A program made the position numbers and the translations under genes. 64,000 nt of DNA from Gymnogyps californianus (lineage: Eukaryota; Chordata; Aves; Accipitriformes; Cathartidae), in the NCBI RefSeq assembly GCF_018139145.2, contig NC_059483.1:496001-560000 (forward strand), in the 5' to 3' direction. This document shows, one piece after another, positions 12,169 through 24,100 of this stretch (positions are counted from its first letter, which is position 1; each line of letters opens with the position of its first letter). The notes beneath the pieces were generated by a model. The model saw nothing but the letters and a program-made list of their open reading frames with translations, was not told the DNA's origin and did no database searches.

Positions 12169-15100
12169 GCAAGTGGAGCCCGGCAGCACCAGCGCGGGGG
12201 AGGCAGGGCTGGGGGGACAGGGAGGGCGGCGGGGCTTCCCCTTCCAGCGCCTCTGGTTTGCACAGAGGACAATGTCTGTTGTTGAGTTTGTCTGAGCACC
12301 TGCTTTCGTTTGGCAATGAAGAAGTAATTGGGTGCTGCCATAATCTGTACAGTGATACACGCTGCCTGGTGACTGGTGGCCGTTAATTATTGTTCAAGGC
12401 TGCCATGCGAGGAGGATGTTCTTGATGAACCCTATGCTGGAAATGTTACTGGGCAGCGTTTAGTTATTAGCAGCTCTTCTAGTAAATTCTCCCTCCGAGC
12501 TGATGGCTTTTGAAGGCTCCATGTAGATGGGGGAATCACCAAGAGATGCTTCATCACAGCTGAGCTCAAAGCAGGTGTGAATCCATGCATCTGATGGAGT
12601 ATCTGTTTTAAATAATGTGCCAGAGGCAATGTAGGGCAATGCAATACCCTGGCTCTGGAGCCAAGATGCAAGGCCAAGGTTTCAGTAACTTTAGTGCTTG
12701 AAGTTTGCCAGAGAAAGTTTTGATTCCAGCCAGCCACAACAGTTTGGTGTACTCTCAGCATCAAAAGTCCATAGAGGAGAGGGAAAAAAAGCCCTGGAGC
12801 AGAGACAGGGCTGATACCTGCTTTGTCTCAGCCTGGGGTGAGTGATGCATAATGTGGAATATTGGATCAAAATGCTTGGAGAGAAGAAAACTGATCCATT
12901 CTCTTCCCTTGCGTCCAAGAGCTCCTGGCAGAAATGTGGGAATGATCACAAAGAAACTCACTGCTTTGATTTTTGCCCGCAGGGGCAGGTAGTTCACGAG
13001 GGTGGGAGGAAACTGGCACCCCGGCCAGGTGCACTGGGCTGGAGAGGCACATGCCACACGCAGCGCGGCCCCTGTTCACACAGTATTAACAGCTCTGCTT
13101 CCATTATCATCTCAGAGAAAGCTGCCTTATCTGCTGCGCCTCCATTAGGGAGAGGCTCCTGGCTACCCTTTGCTGGGATAATTTGCTCAGATAGCTCTAA
13201 TCTAATTCTACAACACAGCTGCATAACCAGAAGCCCTTTTACCTTCGGGGCTCCTTGTTATTTGGCACGGGATACAAGATACTTTGCGTGAGTTATCATT
13301 CAGATTTGCTGCCTGAGAAAAGACAGCAAAGGGGCAGAAATAGTGCTCGACCAGCTCCTGCCAGCAGCAATTAGGGCTGCCAGGGGTATGTATGGGGAAT
13401 TAATCAGATAGGCTGCAGACGGGCATTTCGTGAGGGCCTTTATCAGTGCCACGTCCAGCAGTCATTAGAGGAAAGACAGCACTTGGGAAGCGGTGGCCGG
13501 GGCAAGGTGTGCCAGGGTGCAATGCCCTCGAAGGAGTCGGGGGGTGGGAAGGGTCTGTTCTGGCGAGTCCCCACGTGTCCGGGTCTGGAAGCCTGTAGAC
13601 AAGGTGCTGTGGTGGGGTTACCCAGAACTTCAGCCCACTCTGCTCTCACCAGTGCCAGTGCAGCGCATGTCCTCCAGCACACCCTGACCCTGCTCCAGTG
13701 AGAGGACTGGTGGTCTCTGCCCCTCTGCGCTGCTGTGGTGGCTCTCCCCCGGGGGCCCGCAGCTCATGGGGATCCAGGGAAAGTGTCTGCGCAGTGAAAG
13801 CATAGGGCGAAGGAGCCCAGGAGGCAGAAGGACCTAGGGACAGGCGCCTAGAAACAGCCAAGCGTAGAGCAAATCTCAGCAAGAAGGGAGAGAGGACGAT
13901 CGCAAAGCCAAAGTGGAGGGCGCTGGGACTCGGTTCGTGGACGTCTTGGGTGATCCCAGGCAAATTATTTAGCTTCTGGATAGCCAGCTTTTAAAATGGG
14001 GATAATGATAGTTCCCTTCTTTTTCTGCATAGTAGCTTGCAGTGCTTGCATATGGTTCTTAGCAGAGGGAAGCCCTCTGCTTTGAGCTTGTGCTATCTTA
14101 CTAGGACATGTCGGTGCTGCTCCAGTGTAAGAATTAATTAATCCTATGTTAATTAATTAATCCAGACTTTAGAGAGCAGAGGCACGCTTGGTCCTTACAA
14201 TTACTGCCTTCCCTTGCTAGTAAGGAGGTAGAAATTTTCCTCGCTCCCTTTCTGTTTTAAGCTGAAAAGTGACTGTCACGCGAAATTGTGTAGCCCTATT
14301 GTTATTTCCTCTCAGCAATGCCACATTTAATTTGCTGAGTTTTCAAGTCAAATGCCAAGACATTCTGAGATCTGAAAGGCACACTGATGCTTTGCAGCCT
14401 CTTCCATCACTGCCAGCGCTTCAGCTGGTGATTCATGAGGCAAGGTAGGATTCGGCTTTCTTGCGGCAGCTGCCATGGTCTTCTGGAGTTAGCAGAGATA
14501 AAAGCTTCTTTTGGCCAGGAATGACAACACTTATTTTTCAAATATGCAGGGAGCAGGGGATGCCGTGTTGTACAGCCCTGGTGCTGATTTTCACTGGTTT
14601 TTTATTAAGCTTTGGAAATGCAATGTTCTTTGTAACAGAAATGCACATATGTATGTAATGAGGGCTGAAGGCTGGTGCCACTTACATTAGGGTAAAGCCA
14701 GAGTAACACTTCTGTGGCCTGCTGGAAACAACCGTGCAGTCGAGCCGTGCAGTGGGTAGAGCCTTAGACTAGAAGTTTTCCAGGCAGCCTCTCAAGCGGA
14801 GGGCTTTAAACAGTGGGACCAAGGGCTGCGAGGGTTGTTCATCACTGAGTGGGGCTCCTGGCCGTGGCCTGGGCTTTCTGGACCACTCAGTGCCTTCCCT
14901 GTGGCACAGAGCTGGCTTTTCAGTAAAGCTCTGTGTGTGCAGCCTGCAAAGTGTGTAGAGATTTACAGCGCTTGAAAATGTGGAACACCATTAGATACCA
15001 CTTTGAGTCTTGTTTATAACCGAGGAAAAATAATCTTCTCCCCATAGTGTTTGAAAAATGGTCTCAGTGAGTGGCTTCTTCTCACTACAGATTAATCTGG

Positions 15101-18100
15101 ACAGTACCATGAAGGTTATTAGCAGAAGATCCATTTCGGTGGCTTACGGAGAACCTGTCCACCCCATCATGCAGTTTGACCCTTCTGATTCCACCTACCT
15201 CTATCTGATGACCTCCTATCAGGTGAGATCTTTGGTCTTCAGCAAAATAGTCCTTTGAGCATCATGCATTTGATTTAGCGTTCAGCACTAAGCTGGGAGC
15301 AGGAAGGGACAATAAAATTGGCTTTAACATTAATGGGCAGAGCCAAGAAGTTCAGAGCTTTGGCTGGGGTGTCACAGGGCTTTCCGGGGGGGTACCTGTG
15401 CCTGTCCATTCTTCTGCGCAGGGTGGGGATCACACCGAGCAGACTGGCTTGTCAGGCTTTCTGGTCTTTGTGGTGGCCAAGTAAAAAGAAGAGTGAAAGA
15501 TAACGAAACCAATCCCACTTACAGGATTGCAGAAATAAGCACAGGTTGTTCCTGTATAGAAACCCGAAAATTACGGTACACAGTCTTTAAGGAGGCTTTT
15601 AGGAGATCCTACAGACAAAAAGTCTGCCTGTCAGAAATGATCCTTGGGGGAGGTTTCTGCTCAGGCTGGCTGGCAGGAGGGCTGGATGGGAGGAGGGCTC
15701 TCTGTGGAGACCGGGAATGCCGCAGCAGGTAGAAACAGTCTCATCTCCGTCAAGTGAGCAGAGGAGGAAGATGAGAGCTGAGCGCTCCAGGCGCTGGTGG
15801 TTTGTCCCGAATTACATTTTAATCTGTCAAAACAGATGCACAACCACAAATGTTATATGTTGCATTTATATTTTCCAAGCCCTAATTCCCTGCAGATTGG
15901 TCATTATCATTTCGCAGAACCCTCCCGGGGTGCCTCTTTAGCTGATGTTTCAGACTGTCTCATCTCAGCTCCCAGGCTGGGCTGTGCACCTCTTCCAGGC
16001 TTGATCAAACACCCAGCGCAGCACTTGTGGTGCTCTCCTCTGTCTGTTTCTTTTCCAATAAACCAGATGAGTTGATTTTTCTTTGGTGGAATTAGCATCC
16101 TGGGAAGCTCCCCAGGAGCTTGACGGGGTTGGGGTGGGGGGGTGCTGAGCACCGCAGGGCTGGGGAGCAGCGAAGTGCTGCGAGTAAAGCGGGGGTCAGG
16201 CCAAGGGGCCCGTGGTCCGAGGTGCGCTCACCTGGTGGGAGCTCAGGGCTCTCAGCACCTCGCGTTGTCAGTCCCCGCTGTACCAAACGACTCAGTTTTC
16301 CTTCCCAAATGTTTAGAAATCGAGAGAGGAAAAAGCAGAAACCAACACATGCTTTCCCTCCAACTGCTCCTGCCGAGCAAGTCCCCAGAGGTACTTTGAT
16401 TTCTTTACAAATTAAAGTTTCCAGAGTGGTGTTGCTTTCTGGTCATTTTGTAAATAGCCAGATAGCGTTCAGCTCTGTCTAGAAAGGAGCTTTCTGCAGG
16501 TCTGAGTGAGAGCTTTTCGCAGGGAGGGACAGGCTGTGAAACCGTCTCCATCTGATGCATCAGAGAAGTGTGGTGTCGTGCTCTGTAGCCTGACCGTCAC
16601 ACATCTATTGCCAAGGTGCCGGCTGAAAAGGAGCAGCTCAGCTCAGCTCAGCGCTGCCGCGCACCCCATGGGGTGACTATGCCGGCGGCAGCAAGCCCCG
16701 TCCCTTGGGTGTCCTTACCTGCCCTGGGGCACGTGGCTGGGCAGCGGGCAGCTGCCTGCGCTGGTCCCCATGCGGGCTGGTTGTACACGGAGCACCCACC
16801 TCTGAGCGGTGTGGGATGGAGAGTGACGGTGCCAGGGTCCGCTCTTCGTTGTCCGTTCTGTAAGGCTCGGTCCAGGCTAACGGGTAAAGTAGTTTGAGAT
16901 GCTGGTGTCTTGTCACTAGCTACACGTGGCCATACTGGTGCATCCTGGTCGGGTTGAGTGTTTCTGTGGTGTTGTAAAACATTTGGAAGCAGTTGTGCTG
17001 TTGTCGTGCAGATGACGCGGGTGAAGGTGGCTGCCTGCAACCAGTACTCGACGTGCACGGAGTGCCTGGCCGCCGCTGACGCTTACTGCGGGTGGTGCAC
17101 GATGGAGACCAGGTAGGACTGGTTGTGTCCTAGTGTGCTTTGGCGGGCAGGAATTTCTGGTGCCTTTTACATTTGCACACAGTTACACTACCATTAGTCT
17201 TTGTCCATTTCTTATGAAATTCGTGCTTTTAAAAACAATTGCATCTGGTCTCAAACGGTTGGGATGCTCTTCAGAGCCAGGATTTAACTGTAGCAGCATT
17301 GTTATGCTGCAGTCAGCTGCCAGTGCAAAGAATATCTTGCAGGCATCCAACCATGGGACTGAGAGAGCCAACACCCTGTTAAAGAACGTCTTTTGCTCTT
17401 GCAATTTTCATTTATGAGTAGGAGACAATGAACACTCAAAAAGGGATTTACAAAATTAGGCTCCGCGTTTACAAACTGAAGAAGTTGGACAAAATGTCAC
17501 CTTCTCCTCTTCAGTTTTGGGTTCAGCCTGGCCTGCTCTCACTTACCCTGAATCCTGGTGCCCCGTTGATGCTGGTGCGAGTACGTGCTCTTATTGTGGC
17601 AACCAGACACTTTAAATATAGCAGCAAAGCTTTAGGCTTAGCTGCATGGATGGAGGAAAAAGATGTAGGCACAGAATTTTCTCAGGATCTTCCCTCACAA
17701 GTCAACATTTTTATCACCTGTTTTAAAAATAATCAACCACAAATTGTTCCCCTGTTCGTTGCAGGTGTTCTCTGCAGCACGAGTGCACGAACTTCACAGG
17801 GGCCAACTTCTGGGCGAGTGCAAGTGAAGGAGTGCAGCAGTGCCCTTCCATGACCATCTTGGAGCCCGAGATTAATATCGACAAAGAGAACCCGGTGCGT
17901 TTGATGTGAATACGAAATTAATCACGTGCAGCATCCCGTAGAGTTGTTACCTGCTCTCAGGGCTGATAAATATCCATGCTCCTCTAGTGTAGCAGCACAG
18001 CTCCACGCGGCTCGGATATGGGTCGTGGGAATGCTGAGCTCTGTTGTACGCTACCGAGTCAGGCCAAGGTTCTCAAAAGTGCCTGGAGGTGACCTGCGCC

Positions 18101-21100
18101 TCGACACCCTGGAAGCCAGCAGGACGCCAGCTGCTGAGCCTGTGGGTGAACAGGACTTCTAAAGCTGGTACGCTAAACACACTGGAGAGATTTGCAAAAT
18201 TTCAAAATACAGAAGGTCAGCTGCAGACAGCTAAATCAACTCATTTTTCTGGTTTTGTATTGTTGCTATTTTTAACAATATTTTAATTATATTTTAAATG
18301 GTTTCATCAAAATATTTTTTGTTTAAAGACGGACGCTCTCCCAATGGCAAAAATCTCTCTGTGCCAAAGTTCCTGACCAGCCCTAACATGGGGAAGTCGC
18401 TCATAAACAGGCAGCGGCTGGGGCAGAGCCCAGACCAGAGCTGGAGAGAGGGATCCCACGGGACCCTAGCACCAGTCCGGCTCCACTTCTGCCGCACAGG
18501 AGCGATGGGCTGGGGTCCCCAGGGATTCACCCTGCTGACGGCGGGGGGAAGCCAGCCAAGCAGGTGCGCTGCGCCTTTTCCTGAGTCGCCCTCCTCAAAA
18601 GCATTCCCCTTCTGCAAAACTTCCCGTCCCTTCCCCTCGGAGGCTGATGGCAGAAGGAAACCCCTGCAGCTGGCTCGGCCCTTGTGTGCGGGTGGAGGAT
18701 GCTGGCTTGTGGCCGGCCCCCCGCAGCCCTCCCAGCAGGCTCCCGCCAGCTCGACACCTCCCGTCACCAGTCCCTGGTACGGACTGGTGCAAGCCGGGAG
18801 GTTCAGGCACTCAGAAGCTGGGGTTAATTTTATTCTGCTCTTCTTCCTTCTCCTCCTCCTCCCTCCCCAGAGCTTTGGGAGGCAGGCAGGCAGGCAGAGG
18901 AGCCCAGCCCAGGAGGCTGGGGGAGCGGGACAGGCAGGGCTTGTGCAGGCAGCGTGGGTCGAGGACAGCCTGGGGAGGGCTTAGCCTGTGCGTCCTGCTT
19001 CCTCCAAGCGGTCTCCCAAGGAAGCCCTGGGCTGGGTTTTCATGCCAGCTACAGTTCTTGGAGTTCGTGGTGACAGAGCTCTTGCTACTGAAGCAAGGTT
19101 TTGTATTTGGATGGCTTTCAGAGTTCAAAGTGCATAAAATGAAAGAAAACGGCGATCTGTGGACTTGTTTTGGAGTCGCTAGCCTATGAAAAGCTTGTAA
19201 AACATCGACAAATTCTAAATATAATTTTCTGTGATAATAACAGATTTATTTTTTTGTCCAATTTAGGCCCTGATAATACAAATAAATGGGACTATCCCGA
19301 ACCTGAATGGAACAAATATTTCATGTGACTATGGAAATAATATCCACACGGTAGCCAGAGTTGCTGGAGATTATGTAAACCAATTTATTTATTGCAGTTT
19401 ACTTCCACGTGAGAAATATCCAGCGTTTCCAGACGACCAAGGTATGTAGAGGAAAACAAGCTCGGTTCATTCTAACCACTTTTGTGGACATAATTTTTCA
19501 TGGGCTTTTTTTCTTTTTCCGATTGTATGTGCAGATAATGCATACAGGGAAAAAAAGACCCAAGCTGCTTCTGGTTTATAGGGCATATGACATTAAAGCG
19601 TAGGAGTTCCACCATCTTAACATGAATTGACAGTATTTCAATTATATCAATTTTTGTTTTAACATCAGAATTTAAAAGCCAGTTCATGTACATACTTTAT
19701 TAATATTTATCTGGTTAGAGCTTCTGCTTTAGATTGAGTAAGTACTAAAACAAAAATGTTTTAGCCCTGGGGAAATAATGTTGCTACTTGTATTGCTATT
19801 TTCAACTGCTTTTGTTTAATTTTCCTCCCGAACATGCGCTACCTTTCAGGAGAAGTTCTGGAAGAAGAGCAAGTGCGTACCTAAAGGCAGCTCAGAAACT
19901 CTTAATCCCATTTATGCAGTCAAAAGCCAGACTGAGGTCTTCTAGTATCCCCCTGTTTTCAGATGGTACCAAACGGGATGCCCATCTTGAGGCTCCATGG
20001 AGCTGTGTTCCGGAGGTGACAAGCACCTGCAGATCTGGTTGAAGTCAGCCGAGCCTTGGCGGCCGAGCTGACCAGATCTGATACTGGCCACGTAGCGATG
20101 GAGACAGCCCCAGTTTATAGCTCCTTCTGAGAAGTTCGATGCTTCATTCCAGACTTGAGTTCTTGTTAAATTTTCATCTTTCAAGCCTGGAGTGAATGCT
20201 CAATTGAAGATGGCTGACTTCAGTAGGAGAAGAATTAGCCAGTCCTTTTGAAAATCCCACTTGTCATAGGCAAGTTTATAAAGCTGCATTGTTTTTCTCC
20301 CTAGCTATCCAAAGAATGGGAGATCATTAACTGTTCTGTATTGTTGGTTACGGCAATGTCCAAATGAATTTCTGGAATCCAGGGCGCTGATTTATTGTAC
20401 ATATTCTGAAAGAGGCATTGTCTCTTGTCCCTGGTGCTTATATGGCAAAATTGCAAAGAAAAAAAAAATTAAGCAATTTCGGGGGGAGGGGGAGTTAGTA
20501 TAGTGTGTTAAGTAGCCAAAAAAGGGATTTCCACTCTTCTCTGCGGGTTTGTTGTCAGGGGGAAAGTGAGCGGAGTTTTAAAACATGATAAGTAACATGT
20601 TTTAATTACCACATTTTTTTAAAAATATCATTTAGCACCAACTGTAAGCGAAGACAGTAATTAACTCTGCTAATTAACGCTTGCACAACACGCTGGAATT
20701 TTCTGCTGAAAGTCGCAATGTTCTTTTCTGGTGAGGGTGATGTAAAGCGTTGATTTAAGAGGGAAGAGCTGAAAGTCAGAGGGCAAAAGATGAATGGTCC
20801 AAGCTCTGAAATGCAGCTCGGAGGAAGCCCTGGAGAAAACAAATCAGATTTAGCCCTTGTTTTCCCAAGGGTCTGTCTTGTCTTCTAAGCATGAGCGCGA
20901 GCGAGAGGCTCTTGCAACCCAATATTCTTTGGCTTGATTCTCTCAGACCACGTGGTCGTCGAAACTGCTCTCCGGGTCAACAGCAAAAACATTATCCGGG
21001 CCAATTTCACCATCTACGATTGCAAAAGAACTGGAAACATTTACCCGAAGAGAGCGTAAGTGACCCCGGTGTGCAGGCAGCAGGGCCACCGCGGGCAGGC

Positions 21101-24100
21101 GGCGGGCAGGCGGCGGCAGGGCGCGGGTGGCGCCGCGCTGGCCGCGTGGCACCGGGGCGATGGAGGCAGATGGAGCGGTTTGAAGCCGGGAGGGTGCGCG
21201 CGCGCAGCCGGACGGGGGTCCCCCCGCCTGGGGTTCATGGGGGAGCGCAGCCTCCCTGCCGGCGGGGCGGCTGGGGGCCTGGGCAGGATTTGGCAGGAGC
21301 GCAGGGGCTGTGCTGCCAGGGATTTACGAAGGAGGGTCCTCGCAGCGTCTCGAGCCATCTGGACATGTTGGGTTTTTTTCAAACGTGAATAATATTTTTA
21401 CATAAAGCTTGTTCTGTTAACCCTTAGGCAGCGGAGCCGGCCTCCCCGGCGATCCCTGGGGGGCTGTGGGGCGGTGAGGGAGGGAAGGACGCGTTCCCTC
21501 TGCTCTGTCGCCCCTTCCAGCCCGGGGCGGGAGCAGCCGCGTACCCCTCATCAGCTCGGTGGGCTGGAGAGGAAGGGTCTGGTGCCACCCACAGAAATTC
21601 ATCCACCTTTCAGGAGCGTAACAACAGAGCCTGACCGCAGGGATCCCCGTGTCCTGCCTGCCGGCGGTCCCACACCCTGTGCAAACCGCGAGGGAGAGCC
21701 TTCGTCAGGCGCAAGCGTGCCTGGCTCCCTGGAGAGACAGACAGGGGGAAAGAGCGTTTTGGGGGGGAAAAGAGCATTTTTCACTAAGTAGGGGAGGGTG
21801 GCTCCCAGTCTGCTGTGGCCTGGGGCCAGGCAGTGGCACTGCAGGCGGTGGCACCCTGGAGCTGCCCTCGGAGCGGCACAGGGGATGATGGGCTCTGCCC
21901 ATGTCCCCTGCCAGCTCCCAGGGAGAGGAGGAGAGGAAAACCCAGCACCTGCCATGGATTTTTCTGGGCACCATTAAAGACTGAGCACAACGTGTGAAGA
22001 TCAGTTGCACGGCTGAAGGTTGGGCTCCCCTGAGCCGCCTGACGTCTGCTTTTCTCACCACACCTTTGCCGTTTCAGATGCACCAGCTGCCTCTCGACCA
22101 GGTGGAAGTGTCACTGGTGCCCCTCCACCTACACCTGTGTCTCCAACCACTCGCAGTGTGACGACGCGCTGCAGATGAAGGTAAGGCCCATCAGACTTTG
22201 CTGCTTCGGGAGACCTTCCCACGTCGCGGTGCCGTTGCTGTTGTTTTCCTTCTTCTCCCGGGGATGAAGGCAGATGGCCTGGGTTTGGCAGCGGGTGAGG
22301 ACACCTGAGGACGGTGCTGCTCGGTGTCACTGACGTGCTGCCTGGCCTTGGGGAGTCTCTGCAGTTGGAAATGCAGTGATACACATCTCGCTTCCAAAGG
22401 CTCAGCAGATGGAGAGCTGAAGGGCCACCCTGGAGCGTTGCTCTGCATGCATCGTGTTCGCAGTGCGGGTGAGCGTGGGGCTGAGGCCGGGATCAGACCG
22501 TCTCGCCTCGAGGTCTCCAGGCTGATCCTCGCTTTATTTAGTGACCCTGGGGGGTCTTCAGGCACCGGTGCCGAGCACCGGCTCAGCCGCTCGTCCTGGC
22601 AGGCTCTGCGTCTCCTCTATCAGCGGCTGGCACTTGCTGGCCACGGCTTGTCCTGGGCTGGAGTTGGGGCACCCTCCTCTGCTGGTGTCCAGGAGGGGGA
22701 TGCATGCGGGGCAGGTAAGCTGCAGCCATGCCGTGCCGTGCCGTGCTGTGCTGTGCCATGCCTGGAGGCATGTATGTGTGAGGAGGCTGGCAGCTTGGCT
22801 AAAGCATTCGGCTGTTCTAGTGTCTTCAGTGGGCTCCATCCCTTGACTCTTCATCACCTCTCACGTCTGGAGCAATGCCACTACTTCTTTGCATCCTGGG
22901 ACGCCTGGGTTTGAGTAATGCAATAAACGTAGCAATACTTTACAATTCGTTTAGCTTTGACTAGGCTGTTGTGGTATGTTAATGAGTTGCTGGAGCACCA
23001 CTGGTGGTGCTCGTCTAAAGGAGAAAATCTCCCCTTTCCAAATTACAGCTTTAATAACCCAGAGGCTCAGTGTGTTCCTGCTTCTGAAATTTAAATTGAA
23101 GTTAATTTAAATAAAATTGGCTTTTTAGCAATCAATCTGCCGTAGATCCAAGCCAAGCTTTTACACTGTAAATTGAATATCCCTGTAGCACCGGTGCTCT
23201 GCTCTCATCTCAGCTCTTCCAACGTTCTGTGTGCTCATTGCTGGCAGGAGTTTGCCCCCGTGTCAGATGTCCCACCCTCACCACCCGGGCTGACCCCGGG
23301 GCCGGCCCTGCCATCCGCTCCCCTCCAGCGGGGAGGAGGTGGGCGGCTGCAGGCGCAGGGGACGGGGATGGAGATGGGGCCACCACGTCGCAGCTCCACG
23401 CCGTCGTGTCTAGTGTAAAACCCTGGGAAACGTTTCCCGTCCCTGCTGGGTGGCAGCTGGGTGACAGCTCCCGGCAGCGCAGGTCTGTCCTCTGGCTTGA
23501 GAAGTGTGTCTGGATCGGTTGTGCTTCCCTGTGCGTATCTGGGCGGCTCATACCGGGCAGTCTGAGGAAGCACCCTCAGCTTTGTCAGCTTCCCAGGTCT
23601 CAGAAAGTGTCTGGCATTTTCTCTTGCTGTCTGGATGGGTGCTCGTCACTTGAAAACTGTCACTGATGGCTGCTCCTGGTGTGGGACCCACGTGCTGAGG
23701 CTGCGCGGTGGAGTATCTGCCCTGTGCCGGGACACGGGGAGCTGTGCCGGGTGTCTGGCAGCGTGCCGGGCTGCCGGGGCACGAGGCCTCACGGCGCAGA
23801 GAGCTGTGAGCCACGGATGCTCGTGCAGCACGTGCTCCCGGGCGCTGGGGCTGCTGCTCGGGGCAGGGGCTCCGGGGGCTGTCAGCCCCGCCAGCGGCAC
23901 TGGGTGACATCAGGGCTGCGGGGGCGGCTGGGGAGCGCCATGGATTAGTCCTTGATCAATGTTTTTAGTCACGGCTGGTAGGAGTTGTGTTTCTCATTAA
24001 ATCTAGAGGAAGAGCTTGGGTTGCGAGAGGACTTCTGAAGAAGGTCCCGCATTATTGGATTGACTTTTTCCTTGACAAAGCTCCACATAGCCTGCAACTC

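Noticed and set aside
18834..18990. Cryptic exon after the pyrimidine tract ending CCCCAG at about 18870
   Set aside because: There is no good donor at a suitable distance and the stretch starts with a GGCA repeat; using it would need an unsupported isoform.
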